DNA of 64,000 nucleotides from Icerya purchasi (GCA_039619475.1 CM077115.1:516914815-516978814), one strand, 5' to 3'. Counted from the stretch's first letter, positions 10,652 to 22,807 are shown. Notes: generated by a model from the sequence alone, not told the origin. Translations and numbers: made by a program.

Positions 10652-10852
10652 TTAAATTACGTAATAAATCGTGTTTTACATATTTGGTTTTATTCCGGAA
10701 TATTCCAAAAAAATTTTCCAAGTAAAAATATAAAAAAAATCTCTGCTCCCCCCCCCCCCAGAAGAACACAAATTACTCCCCCTGAAAGAAATTCCTGAAT
10801 TCATCCCTGCTATTGCCCCTATGATCTTTATTATTATTCTTGTTTTTATTGA

Positions 10853-10855
10853 ATC

Positions 10856-10897
<42 letters not shown>

Positions 10898-10905
10898 GTA
10901 CACAT
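10853..10905. repeat. TA/TG microsatellite
   Basis: A TA run passes into a TG run, then ACACATATG. Confidence 0.9.
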
Positions 10906-11159
10906 ATGTATATGTTCATGCTTTGTGAATGTTTCGGTAATGTTTTTTCGACGGGGGTTGGAATTTAATTGATTTTAGAGTTTGCAAAATGAGATGGATG
11001 AGCAAAAGTGCAGAGAGACGAAGAAGGGAAGAAAGAATTGGCGAGGAAGCTAGAGAAAGAAAATCTGAAAGGACGCGAACGGAAAAAGCAAGGAATAACA
11101 ATGAACACGGTTACAGAGAGCAGCATTCGCGTTGCGTGATCGTTCGTGTAATACACTAA

Positions 11160-11972
11160 CCTATTTCAAATGGCGGGAATCGGTGCTATTAATTATTATG
11201 TAATTTTGGCGGCAAAGCACGCATAAATAATCTATGCAGCTGCATCGGCTGTGTAGAAGAAATATGTCAGAACTGCAAAGCGTACGTAATCTGTTATACG
11301 GCAATTTAACTCTCACTTCCATCGACGGCACAGTTCTCCCAGGTAGCAGGAAGAGCGAAACTTTCTATAACAAGTTGTGCACATGGCGAAGTGGCCGGTC
11401 AACAGCTATCATTAGTGTCGCCGTTATTTTTCGGCTAGCTGTGGTGGTAGTGGAAAATTCTGCGAAGTGGCCGCACGGTTATTAGCAGAATGACGGATTA
11501 CGAGCTGGAGAAAGTGAAAAGGCCGGTTAAAAACAAGAACAGGCCGCCGTGCCAGGCCCAGTGCGGAAATAGATGCTGGAATTAGCGGCGCGCAATTAAT
11601 TCATTTTTTAGCGTCTTCATCTTGTTTGATCAACGGTGGTCTCGTCTGCGCTGGCACGTTCCAGACCTTCTTCCGCAATCTCGTCCGCTATTTTCCCATC
11701 CTTCCCTGCTCCAGCCCGCCGCTCTTCCAGCACATCGCACCTGTGCTTCATCGGTCTTTCTACCTGATTTCCCATGCTCTTCCTTTACTTTGTTTCTCTC
11801 CATTGGTCGTAATCGATCGCGCAACTGATCCGCTTTACTATTTACTCTATTTTGCGCTCGCCAGCGATGTACTCTCGCCCGATTCCAGTTGCGTTCCATC
11901 ATCGTTGACCAACTAGCACAGAATAGAACAGAGCGAATTACTTGGCAAGTGTCGAATCCAGTGTACCGAGCG
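11160..11972 (+). promoter_or_regulatory. CpG-rich island, possible promoter and non-coding first exon
   Basis: This is one of the few GC- and CpG-rich, non-repetitive stretches in the window. On the + strand it ends in GAGCG|GTAAGTACG, a strong 5' splice site with the GT at 11973-11974. Short reading frames occur on both strands, but none shows a recognisable domain, so any exon here would be untranslated. It could be the first exon of a downstream + strand gene, possibly the FAR 24 kb away. It could equally be an unrelated conserved non-coding region. The assignment is inference. Confidence 0.3.
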
Positions 11973-11979
11973 GTAAGTA

Positions 11980-12785
11980 CGCGCTGCCTCACCGGCGGCC
12001 GCTCAATTTTTATTAATTAGCGCACGCCTATTTACCCGAATATCCGCGAAACAATTATATACCTATTACAGAATTATAAACTCGTACTAAAATCGCAAAA
12101 CAAATGCTGAATTCTTTTTTCTTTTTTTTAATTGTCTAGATTCTAAAGCAAACTACTAGTTATTTATTTATTCATTTGACAAAAAAAAAAAAAAAAAAAA
12201 AAAACGTTAAAAGTGATACTTTTAGAAATTCAATCTTTTTTAATGCATTTCGATTTTATTTTCTTCTTTTTATTCTATTAAAAAAAAAAATACGTACATT
12301 TATATACATGTACGTAGTTTTCTTTTTTTTTCTCTCTTATTTTTATATCCCCCATAAATTCTTGATTTAAGAGCGGAACAGATTTGTATTATAAATTTAA
12401 TAAAAGGGGGTAAAAAATTAATTATTTCCCACCTAACGATTAAACATACACAATTACTAAATTTAATAATAATAATAACCGTCGACTTTTCAGGTTTTAA
12501 AAACTGTGTGTGGTTTTTTGATAAATATTTTTAGTTTTAATTGAGTGTACTCGACATTGTTAGATGATGATGTGGCCCGAAAAAGGTCTCTTTAAATTGA
12601 AGTATTTTGATTTTAATGTTTTTTTAGGATTCTACACATATGTATAATGTAACAGGATAATCCCAATAAGACGGTTCAGAAACGACAAAAATATATTCAA
12701 TTAAAATATCCGATAACTCACGGATGATTTGACTTATAAACTTCAAATTTGGAACATAAATTACGTTTTTTTTTGTTTGTATTTT
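11980..12785. other. AT-rich intergenic DNA
   Basis: Homopolymer-rich sequence (A run at 12181-12204) and a short TAA repeat near 12467. No gene or shared repeat was recognised. Confidence 0.5.
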
Positions 12786-13880
12786 TTTTTTTTTATAAAT
12801 AAATAAGTTGTGGGTCTCACTGGGCAAGTTACAGTGATCATTCTTACTACCTAAATCAAACGTATTAAACCAAAAAAAAAAAAATATATATATATATCAA
12901 TTAACGCACATTTTATATATATATATATATATAAATCAACGCACATTTTATATATATATATCAATCAACGCACATTATATATATGTATATATATAAATAG
13001 CACAATAATGTACACGCATATGGGGGCCACTTACATATTACACGTCGCATACATTAATATACAGGCAAGAAAAAGGAAGGAAACTGGTAAATAGATAGTC
13101 TAAAAGAGCCCTAAAAAATGCAACAATAATAATAAAGGGAAAAGGGGATGCAGCAAAACTCATTAATCTTTGTACCATTCGGTCAACCGTTTTCTTAATT
13201 CCCTCTTCCATACACTAATTTTTTTTTCTTCGTTTATTATGTGACTATGGTACTCATTAATTTAATTAGGACCGAATCATCTGTATTGTCGATTCGTGGA
13301 TTTACCGCTCTAGCATGAATGTAACAGGTATTACTTTGATTCCTTGTTAGTCGAGTTTTTGGTCTGGAAGATAATTTTACGTTATTGCATTTCAATTCAA
13401 GTAGTCCGTAATAATTAATAATAATGCATTTTGGGAGACATTTCATTATTTTGCTTCCACCAGGTTGGTGTAGTGTCACTTCGCTTCCAAAGGGCTAATA
13501 TAAGTTTCAAACACATTTTCTGAATTTTACCTATTTTATCGATTTCCGTTTTTTTAGCCTCACCCCATATTTGGACTCCGTATTAAATTTTAGACATTAC
13601 TAATGCATCAAAGTATATCATCCGTAATTGTCTTATTTTCGAATTTAAGTTTTGTATGTGATTTTTCCAGTTCAATGATTTATCGATATATATTGCTAGA
13701 TATTTAAAATCTGTTACATTCACTAGAGGTGGACATGAACATGGGTGAGAGATTTTGTTTCCGTACCGTTCATGCATGCGACGACTCTTATGTTTAGAGA
13801 TATTACATATATGGAGTAGTTTTGATTTATTTACATTTATACATAACCTCCTGTCATAAAATTCTCTTTAAAACGATCTA
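12786..13880 (-). pseudogene. Family B non-LTR retrotransposon, 5'-truncated copy 1
   Basis: The minus strand encodes two separated pieces of the reverse transcriptase C-terminal half. HERYGNKISHPCSCPPLVNVTDFKYL and LDKSLNWKNHI-type sequence lie at 13777-13583. The LRLTRNQSN and NPRIDNTDDSVLIKLM block lies at 13479-13237, and an INEEKKISVWKRELRK tail at about 13240-13150. These match the longer copy at 57640-58512 in order. The 3' end reads as a T run at about 12781-12794 followed by TTGTGGGTCTCACTGGGCAA, the same tail as the other two B copies. The element is broken by stops and by a TA-rich insertion. Confidence 0.85.
12878..13000. repeat. TA microsatellite with three TCAACGCACATT-bearing units
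   Basis: TA runs alternate with TCAAT(T/C)AACGCACATT at about 12898, 12935 and 12962, giving an irregular unit of 30-40 bp. It lies in the 3' UTR of family B copy 1. Confidence 0.75.
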
Positions 13881-13904
13881 TAACTTAAAGATGACCGATT
13901 AGCC

Positions 13905-14085
13905 TAGGCGGCAAAAAAACCATCAAGAATATATAATATGGTACATAAAACGACCTCAAGAATCACTTAAAAATTCATAACTCATCACCCGATAAACTTA
14001 TAAAGGTGAGTTTCGAAATATAAAATAAAATGCATGAGTCCTCTCGCGAAGTCAAAAGATTACGGTACAAAAGTTACGTAAAGTT
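13905..14085 (-). repeat. Module shared with the Helitron region
   Basis: Its reverse complement aligns with 33474-33640 and 33830-34025. Common words in order are CCGTAAT, TTTGTTTTATATTTTG-like, GTGATGAGTTAT, TTTTTAAG, TTGAGGTC, CCATATTATATATTCT and GCCCAGG/GCCTAGG. It directly adjoins the 278-bp array to its right. Confidence 0.65.
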
Positions 14086-15593
14086 GCCGAAAAGTTAAAA
14101 AAAGCGCGAAAAATTACGTGTCCCCCCTAGCGCCGCGAGTATTATAACTAAAAATTTTGAACGCGATTAAAAATATGCGCATCCCCCTATATTTCTCTAG
14201 GATGGAATATACGGGTTTCCAGCTTTAAAATTAGTAGACCCTCGGGGCGCCGAAAGCACAAAATTTTTGAAAAAAATATTTTTTTTCCCGGGCATGTGAT
14301 ATATCGTTGGAAAGATCGCTATTAGTCTGAAACGACATTTCCTTAACGGATGTTTTCAAAGTTGCCGTAAAGATCAAAAAAACGGCGTGCCCCTTCCTTA
14401 GCGCCGAGAGTATTATAGCTAAAGATTTTAAACGCGGTTAAAAATATGCGCTTCCACGTATATTTCTCTAGTTTGGAACATCTAGGTTTCCAGTTTTACA
14501 ATTAGTAGACCCTCGGGGCGCTAAAAGCTCGAAATTTTGGAAAAAATACTTCTTTTCCGGGCGTGTGGTATATCGTTGGAAAAATCGCTATTTGTCGAGA
14601 ACAAAACAAAATTTCATTTCTTTAATGAAACTTTCGAAGTTTACGAAAATTTCAAAAAATCGCGACTTCTAATATGTAGCCCCCTCATTGCGACACGTGT
14701 ATTATAGTTAAAAATTTTCAACAAGGTTGAAAATATGCACATCCATGTATACTTCTTTAGTTTGGAACATCTACGTTTCCAACTTTAAAATTAACTCCTC
14801 GGGGCTTTGAAAGCTCGAACTTTTGGAAAAAATATTCTTTTTCCAGGCATATATCGTTAGAAAAATCGCTATTTGTCAGGAGCGCGAACCGGCATTTCAT
14901 TTTCTTAACGAAACATAAGAAGTTTACTAAAAGTTCAAAAAAACACGAAAAACGACGTGTAGCCCCCGCTTGCGGCTCAGCTACTACAGCTAAAGATTTT
15001 GAACAAGATTAAAATTATGCGCATCCCTGTGTATTTATTTTCTTTGGGACATTTGGGTTTCCAATTTTAAAATCGGTCCCTCGAAAGTTTTAAAAAAATA
15101 TCCTTGTTTCCGGTCATGTGATGTATCAATGGAACGACCGCTATTTGTTTGGAGTATATCCATATTTCATTTCCTTAATGAAACTTTCAAAGTTCACGAA
15201 AAGTTCAAAAAGCGCGAGAACTGATTGTACCCTTCCTTTTGCGACCCGAATATTATAGCTAAAAATTTTGAAGTTTAAAGAAATGCCCATGCCCGTATAC
15301 TTCTCTAGTTTACAACATCCGAGTTTCCAATTTTTAAAAATTTGTCGTTCAAGGCACCGAAAGCTCGAAGATTTTGAAAAAAATGTGTTTCTTTTTTTCC
15401 GGGCATGTGATATATCGTTGGAAAGATCGCTATTTGACGGGAACGAACCCATAAGTCATTTTCTTAATGGAACTTTTGAAGTTGACGAAAAGTTTAAAAA
15501 AACGCGAAAGATGACGTATGTCCCTTTCTGGTCGTCGCGAGTATCATAGTTAAAAGTTTTTTGATTAAGGTTGAAAATATGCACATTCCCAAA
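14060..15593. repeat. Tandem array of about 5.5 units, period 269-289 bp
   Basis: A landmark ATATCGTTGG (with variants) recurs at 14301, 14570, 14851, 15123 and 15412, giving spacings of 269, 281, 272 and 289. Each unit also contains a block like AGTATTATAGCTAAAAATTT, TATGCGCATCCC, TTCTCTAGTTTGGAACATC, GGTTTCCA, CCTCGGGGCGC and TCCGGGCATGTGATAT. Units are diverged by substitutions and small indels, so it is an old array. The last unit breaks off at about 15593. Short reading frames in it are not conserved between units. Confidence 0.9.
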
Positions 15594-17160
15594 ATCTGCT
15601 TGAAGAAACAGGCAAAAGGAAATTGAGTTCTAAGAAGAATCACGAGTGGGGTTACGAAGAGAAACGCAATTTTGTGAAATTCCAGAAACGCTAAGAAATC
15701 TACCATTGGAAAAAGAAGATAAACAGGCTAGTAGGTTAGCCGAGTCATTTTGACTTCGAAGTATTTTCATAAAAAGTAAATTTCGAAAGAGTGACAGAAA
15801 CAATATAATTTGAATCAGAGAACGTATAAGAAGAATCACGTATTCAGTAAAGGGGTTAGAAAGAGGAGAGGGTCTGCAGGACATTTTGGGAATTTGATAC
15901 GATAGACGTATTCTAAAAAAGTTTAGAAAAGAACGGATGATAAAGAGAACGGCATAAGAAAGTATCAGTTGGAATTGAGCAGAAGGAAAGGAGTGTGAAG
16001 GATTCAGAATAGCACAAAAAAAAAAGAAAAGAAAAAAAAGACAGTTAAAGACTGAACCGACTCTGTTGGGTGTTCTTTAGACCTCTCACTGGAGATTGAA
16101 AAGTGGCTGACGAAAAATGAAAAATTCTTATCTGATAATATGATGCGGATTGGATTTTAATTAGATAGTTGTAAAAAAGCGATGAGAAGAATGAAGGAAA
16201 GCAAAAGAGTTAGAAGATAAGTACGGCGCTTTTTAATGTACGGTGATAACTGGGAGAAATTTGTAAAACATGAGCAAGATACTGGAATCGTCGTCCCAAT
16301 TAGTGTAGAAGAGGGACTTACTCAACTTGAGCCATTCGTCAGAGTGTAGACGGCTGATGTGATTCATGAAAGATGACTGTCGTAAAGACGCCTAAATAAC
16401 AAAAGAAGGAATCAAGAGGGATTGGGTCATTATTTAATGCGAGGGTAATTTTAAAAAAATAATACAAAGAGCGAAAAGGAAAACGAGATGATTAAGCGGG
16501 GGGGGGGGGGGGATAAAAATATGAATACTGATTGAAGCATTTTTTAATGGTGAAGTTGAGAAAATTGGTACGAGAGATATCGGGTTGAAGGGAATAAGGT
16601 AAGGCCTGTCACCCGTAAAAAAAAAAATTAAAAAGCAATCTGGAGGCATAGAAGCAATTTCGATGAAGAAGATTTTGAACAAAGTTGAGCTGCTTGAATC
16701 CAAAAAGAATTAATCTAGTGATGGCCTAAAAAAAAATGGAAAAGATAGTAAACAAGGGGAGAATGGAGATCTGGGATATTAAATGAAAAAATACCCCATG
16801 AAAATTTAACTGTATTTTCTTTTAACTTTTTTAGCATATTAAATGCTATTGCGATGATCTAGCAGCTGACAAAACACCAGGAAAAAACGTGATGCAATAA
16901 CGTTACTCCCTTGCACGAGGTATGGGATGCGCGACACTAGTGCTAATTTTCTCCGGGTGAAGAAAAAATCGGAATTGTGTTCCAGGATGCGGACAAGTAA
17001 CGCTTAAATTGTGCATGTTTCATAATGAACGTTTGAAAAATCAACAAAAAATAGCTTCCGAGGCATTCTAAAGCTCTGAATTCTGGACCGTGAAATTCTA
17101 AATCATCGAATTCTTATCAAGGTCATGGATCATGTTTCCAAACTTTCAATTCATTAGTCT
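15594..17160 (-). other. Purine-rich stretch, possibly decayed retroelement on the minus strand
   Basis: On the + strand this stretch is strongly purine-rich, so the minus strand is pyrimidine-rich like family A. Minus-strand frames at 15630-15884 and 16434-16703 are Ser/Pro/Phe/Leu-rich, but I could not align them to family A ORF2. They may be from the missing ORF1 or a relative. A G run lies at 16500-16512. No firm identity. Confidence 0.3.
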
Positions 17161-18159
17161 TTTTTTCTTTTTTCCTGTGTGAGACTGCGCATAGGTCATT
17201 ACGACATGCTGCAATTACACTAAACTTTAAATGTCTGTAGCGATTTGATTTGTTTTAATATATTTTTCTGGTGTTTAGTTTATCAGTTGTTGCAAGTCGT
17301 CTTCTGACATGTATGATCACCTTCTGGTGCCAACGTGCTTAATTTTTTGATAATTCGTGAACAGCGGTTTTTAATCTCCTGACCTGTTAGGAAAGGCTCT
17401 CAAGAGCTGACAAAGTGTGCAATAATCCCTGCTTGTCGGTTGTTGCTTTTACAGCATAATTAATTAAGTCCGGTTTTGTAGCTACGTTATTAATTAAATC
17501 GTTAAATTCATTATATAAGAGAGGTCACGGTTCAACATCAAACAGATGTTTACACTTCTCGGTTAAGTTTGTGGAAGGCGGGAGTGTTTGAAGAGGACGA
17601 GGTTCATTTTTGGATATAGAGGAGTCACCTGTGTTTTCGGTTTCGTTTACGATTGCTTCTCCATTCGCTGCACAGTAGACATTAGAGATTTCTTTAATCT
17701 GCGGTTGTGGGTTGGGAAAATTGGTTCTTCGTTATAAGTCGGGCTACTTGGTGTTGCAGGATGTGGCTGGTTTTGTTTTTTATTTTGCCGATCAACTTCT
17801 GTTTCTATTTGGACCACCTCAGAAGTTAGAATACACAATTTTAGCTGTTTCACTTCTGTTAGGTTAGTTTTATTACAATTGGAACATAAATGGTTCTCTA
17901 GTTGCAAGAAGATGCGATGGTCTTGTTTTATTATGCTTTATAAGGTGGTGGGATTCTGGTAGATTAGATCCAGTTAATTTGTTCAATATTCAGCTGTCTT
18001 CGCCAACTGATTATACGGGGTCAACTTCTTCATCGGATGGGTTAACTCGTAATACGGACAGTGGAGATACTATTTTTAAGTATGGTATAGATTAAAGATA
18101 TAGGATTAGTTTGTTATTGGCTATGGTGTGGTCCATACGTTGAAGAGTATTTAAACCTA
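17161..18159 (-). other. Unassigned, possibly 3' part of element D
   Basis: A minus-strand frame at 17647-17907 (HLCSNCNKTNLTEVKQLK) and coiled-coil-like residues further on (LSALESLS, RRLKTAVHELSK near 17370-17430) look like retroelement-derived protein but match no domain I can name. A T-rich run near 17160-17177 could be a decayed poly(A) of element D. Confidence 0.25.
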
Positions 18160-19910
18160 TTAGTTATTCGGTACATTACGATTTCTGGTGTCAACATATG
18201 CGCGCTTATTTAGAAGTTCTGCTAGATGACTAGAATGGTATGAGACTTCAAGCGTCAGTAGTAGAACGTCATCAGGGATATTATTTGTACTTCTTAGGTA
18301 AATTAAAAACTTCACCGCTAAACAATCTGGACGAACGTTTAAAAGCCATTCGCGGTTGGTTTCGCATAATATGCTGCTTATTGAACTAGTGCGAAATGTG
18401 CGCCGATCGACAGCTTGATGGCGGTGTGCTATATCCAAGTCCAACGAGCACACAGTGTCGATTTGCAAGCTGAGCCGTAAACGGGTGCGCTGCCTAGTCT
18501 AGGCGAAGTCTAATAATATATTTTGAGTAGTGCGTGTCTGTCTGAACCGAATGTTGTATACTATGGGGTAGTGTCTTCAACAGATTTAAGTTTTTTAAAT
18601 AGGACTGTTTTAATTGATTTACGTGCTGTTTCCATGACAAAAGGTTTGGTCAAACAACAAGCCGAGATATTTAACAGTCGGAGATTTTGGTATCCTTGTG
18701 CTTAGTAATGATAGTGATAGGGATTTTTGGCGTGTCCGTAATCTGCAGACGATGGATGCAAGTTGTTAACCTCTAGTCCATTTTGTGGAGCACATTTTTG
18801 GGCTTCGTTTACTGACCTTTGTAGTAATGCGGTTCCTGCTTCTACATTTTTGTAACCGATGAATATGGTGAAATCATCGGCAGACAGCGCTGAACATATA
18901 TAAGTGGATGGATGATGGATACCAGATCGTTTATCGTAATGATGAACAATGTGGGACTAAGGACGGAGCCTTGTAGAACGCCGTTGTCCAACGTCGATTT
19001 TTTCCGATGAAAGCATGGAGCCGATGCGAACGCGAAAGACACGAGACGATAAGAAGTTCTTGACGAAGTGTACATTATATTTCCTCGGAATCCCCTCATT
19101 TGTCTCTAGTATGATAAGAGATTTTTCTTTCCATATTCTGTCGAATGCTTTTGTTATATCAAAAAATACTGCTGCAAGTGTGCGCATTCATTTGTTGAAA
19201 TCCTTTTTAAGATTTCTGACTATAGTTGGAATAACTGATCTGGACTGGAGGGTTGAACGCGATGGACGGAAACCGCACTGTGTTGTTGATGCAAGATTTC
19301 TGTTTTTGCTAATATAGTAATCGTGGATTTACTATTTTTTCGAATACTTTACGTAGTATGCACGTCAGTAGAATTGGCCGATAGTTGTCTCTAGTTTCAG
19401 TGGGTTTTTATTTCCTTTATGTACGGGTACTATATAATAGCTTCTCTCCATTGTTGAGGGGAAAAAAGATTAGTCCATTTGTGGTTCTATATCAGTGGGA
19501 GTTTGTTAATTATCGATTCCGGGGCGTTTTGCAAGAACGAAATGTGATATCTGTCGGCGCCACAAGCAGATATTTTAGTCTTCTGGATGGCGATTTCATG
19601 TACACTTATGGGATGCTTCTCAAAATTTTATGAACAGAAGTCAATCTCGTTTGCTAGACGTTGTTTGTTTACTAGTAATGTGTATTAGTTGATATATTTG
19701 CAAAAAAAAGCGATGCGAACTCTTCCGCAATTTGTGCGTAGTGGTTTCCACGCACGGCTTTTATTATCATATTTTATTTTAATTAAGAGTGGTGTTCTTC
19801 ATTCTATTTTGTATGATTCATTGTTTTAAATTTAAACACCCACCGTATACTGGTTTACGCATGATTCTGTTCATTCAACCGTGTTTCAGAGGTAATATTT
19901 CACCTAATAT
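18160..19910 (-). pseudogene. Element D, Jockey-like reverse transcriptase remnant
   Basis: Reading leftward on the minus strand, the reverse transcriptase blocks occur in order across frameshifts: APESII and QQWREAIIVPVHKGNKNPLK (about 19560-19400), LASTTQCGFRPSRST (about 19270), FFDITKAFDRIWKEKSL (19187 onward), NGVLQGSVLSPTLFIITIND (about 19010) and SADDFTIF (about 18880). The post-RT region DRRTFRTSSISSILCET is at about 18400. Stops and frameshifts are spread throughout. The order of motifs and DRIW/QGSVLSP wording fit the Jockey-like group. Confidence 0.85.
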
Positions 19911-21235
19911 GTATTACGGTATTGTTTAGAACTAACATTTTACATTTTACACTTACTTATATAATCTTATTTATATATTATCCAAAACATATCTTTATTC
20001 CTGTACTAGTTACGGTAATAATATATGTACATATTCAAGTATGCAGGTTCTTGCGGTTTTTTTGCGTTACGCATATCATAACATTATTAGGTCTCTATTT
20101 TTTAACTTGAGTTAAATTCATTTACATTATTTCTCATTTAGTTCTAGCCTACCGGTTAGTTTATTTTCTGATTTCGTTTATTAGAGACATTAAAAAGTAT
20201 TTCATTATACTAACGGTGTTAAATTTGATTTTACCATTTAATATTATTTCGATTTATTTTTCTAGCTGCTCTGTCCTCTACTATTTCGATTCCCTCGATA
20301 CCGCTGTGTCGTCCAGGTATCCATTTGAAATATATTTTTATTTTTTTGAAATTTACCAATAATATTTAATATATTGCGTAATATATTGTCGCTGATAGAT
20401 TTTTTTTCAAATTATTTTTCGTGTATTGCTGATATGAAATCTGTCAATATTAAAAATTGTTTATTTTGTACCTTCCCCCGATTGTTCTTCACTGAATAGC
20501 CATTATTTCCGCTATAAATGATGAATAAAGTTTTGGAAGTCGAAATGATTTTAAGTGTTATTTTTAGTTTTATTATATACCACTGCGGCACATACTTGTC
20601 GCCGCCCGTCTTCTTTTATTGATCCATCTGTGTAAATAGAATTTCGAATCCGCTGTATTTTTGCTTTGTATTGTGCTGTTTAATATTTGTTCCTTTATTT
20701 TATTATTATTGTTATGAAATATTCCTAAATCAACATCTGCATATTATATTAGTGTTATCCAATTCTGAATACGCTGTATTATTTTTTTTTTTTTTTTTTT
20801 TTTTATACGTCATACCAGCACAACTTACTGCAAACAACGGCGATATTGTAGGAAGAGGAACTAATAATAATAAAATCTAATGACTCCAGCGAGACATTAG
20901 GTTGTGAGAAGGGAAAGGGAGTAACACAATAAGATAAGAATGTTCAGAGGATCAATTATAGGCTGGAGCTTTAATATTTGTTGATATGTTAATATTATTT
21001 AATCTTTGATAGCTTTTAAGTAATAATAGGGTCTTTTTATTCTCCCAATATTTATTCTGCATCGAAATATTTTTATCACTATTATTGTCTTTATGCTATA
21101 TATTTTAAGAATTCTTTGTCCGAACTTTTTTGAAAAAAAAAACTAATTGGTAGCTCAGCTCCTTCAACCTGATTTACATGACAAAAATATATTTAACAAC
21201 GAGTTTGAATAATAAATACACTGATTTACATGGTT

Positions 21236-21443
21236 AGGTGAAGATGACATTGTTCCTAAGGCTCCTTACTGTGCGTCTTACATCTTGTCCCTTCCTTCCC
21301 AGTTTGTTGTTCTTGTCCTTGTTTCCTTTATTTCAGCTGTCTCCAATCGAATTAGGTTCTAGTTAGTTGTCTCCCCTTCCCATTGTTTCTGGGCAATGGT
21401 CCATAGTTGATGCGCCTAAAAAAAAAGATAAAAAAAAAAAAAA
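21236..21443 (+). mobile_element. Family A 3'-end fragment
   Basis: It matches the last codons and 3' UTR of family A (CTTACATCTTGTCCCTTCC, TCCAATCGAATTAGGTTCTA, GTTTCTGGGCAATGGTCCAT, GATGCGCC) and ends in an A-rich run. It is inserted in opposite orientation into element C. Confidence 0.85.
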
Positions 21444-22080
21444 AAATAATAAGGCCAATTTGAGCGCTTTGTTTTGTATCACCTCCATTGCTTTAAATTT
21501 TGTTTTTGCCATTGTAGCGCATAATATAATTCCTGATTATTCAGTATGTGTTTTTATTAGTGATTTATAGATCATCAGGTTGGTTAGTGGATGACTACCC
21601 CATTTTAATCCATTAATTGCCCTTATAGTATGTTAAGTCCTTTGTAGCATTTTTTTTTTTATTATTATTATAACTTTCTCATATTTCCATGTTAATTTAG
21701 TATCAAAGTCCTAAATATTTGTATAGTTCTGTTATTTCTATCGTTTTATGGTTTATTCTTAAATATGGGCTGGCATTAGCTCTATATTACTCTCCTTTTG
21801 TTTTATCAACTGACAGAGTTAAATTTAAAGAATTCATTATATTCATTAATTGATTCAGTGCTTTTTGGCTTTGTATAATAGTCGTTCTAAATGCGGCAGC
21901 TGTGAAATATAGAAATTGTAAAATTTTTGTTCCCTTCTGGAATTGAATTTTATCCCAGGTGTATATTGTAGTGTATAGAATTGGACTTAATATCGATCCC
22001 TGCGTTATCCCTTCATTGCATATAACTGCTGTATCCCCCCTTATATATTTTTCCCTAATGTTTAACAATAATCTTCCTGA

Positions 22081-22807
22081 CAGGGATGTATTTAAGAATT
22101 TGTTTCCGGAGGTGGGTTGTGTTCTTTGGGGGGGGGGGGGGGGGGGCAGAGATCTTTTTTTATATTTTTACGGAGAAATTTTTTTTGGGATATTCCGAAA
22201 TAAAACCAAATATGTAAAAAAATATTCATTATGTAATTTAAAATAATGAAAATATAAGTGTGAATAATAATTTCTGAAGTAAAATAACCGATTATAAATA
22301 ACAATGTTTTTTTAATTAGTTTTAAAATTTTTAATTCTAATTGTAGCATTAAAGAACATCATATTGTGTAAAAAACATTCCGACGGGGATTCATTATCCT
22401 TTTATAATAAACGAATACGCCGTGCGGTTTCCGCTTTTTCAAATGGATTTTTCTTGGAAATAAAAAACAAGAAAAGAGCAACAGAAACAACGATCATTTT
22501 TTTTTTTTATTGTTATTTTATGAAGTTTCATTTGCCGTGTCAAAATAAATCTCGTAATTTTGAAATTTAAAAATATGCGGGACTAATTGAACCATTTCAA
22601 AATGTTTTTTGGTATCAACTTTTGACATAAGTGTAAACAAAGCGAATAAAAAGAATCTTATTTCCTATTAAATTGCTGCATTCTTAAACAGCTTATATTG
22701 AGTTCTGAGGGGGGTGGGGATAATTTTAAAGTTCTGAGGGGGGTGTGGATAATTTTGAAGTTCTGAGAGGGCATTGCCCCCCAAAACCCCCACTGGATTT
22801 ATCCCTG
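22081..22807 (+). mobile_element. hAT-like non-autonomous element, compact copy with near-matching 8-bp flanks
   Basis: It starts with CAGGGATGTATTTAAG and ends CCACTGGATTTATCCCTG, so the ends form short inverted repeats. The flanks are CTTCCTGA (22073-22080) and CTTCCTAT (22808-22815), matching in 6 of 8 positions, as expected for a decaying 8-bp duplication. The interior carries a 19-base G run after 22127 and no transposase. Two related GAAGTTCTGAG..GGGGGTG segments occur near the right end (about 22690-22770). Confidence 0.85.

Larger units (their letters stand above)
7560..10809 (-). mobile_element. hAT-like non-autonomous element, split by two later insertions
   Basis: Read on the minus strand it starts at 10809 with CAGGGATGAATTCAGGAATT and a G run, and ends near 7560 with CCCACTGGATTCATCACC. 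Three blocks (10651-10809, about 8603-8871, 7560-7820) align in order with the compact copy at 22081-22807. Shared landmarks include the G run followed by GCAGAGAT, CATATTTGGTTTTATTCCGG and ACACAATATGATGTTCTTTA. The gaps are filled by family A fragments (8030-8596) and by a hairpin complex (8872-10650). CAGGG termini suit hAT elements. An 8-bp target duplication is not convincing here. Confidence 0.75.

Noticed and set aside
11630..11992. 120-codon minus-strand reading frame
   Set aside because: It lies in the CpG-rich island where stops are rare, is Arg-rich without any domain, and overlaps other frames of similar quality on the + strand.
14060..15593. CRISPR-like array
   Set aside because: The whole 278-bp unit repeats; there are no short repeats with unique spacers, and the genome is eukaryotic.
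16861..16895. Reverse-transcriptase-like ADKTPGKN peptide
   Set aside because: It is an isolated short match with stops on both sides and no other RT motif nearby.
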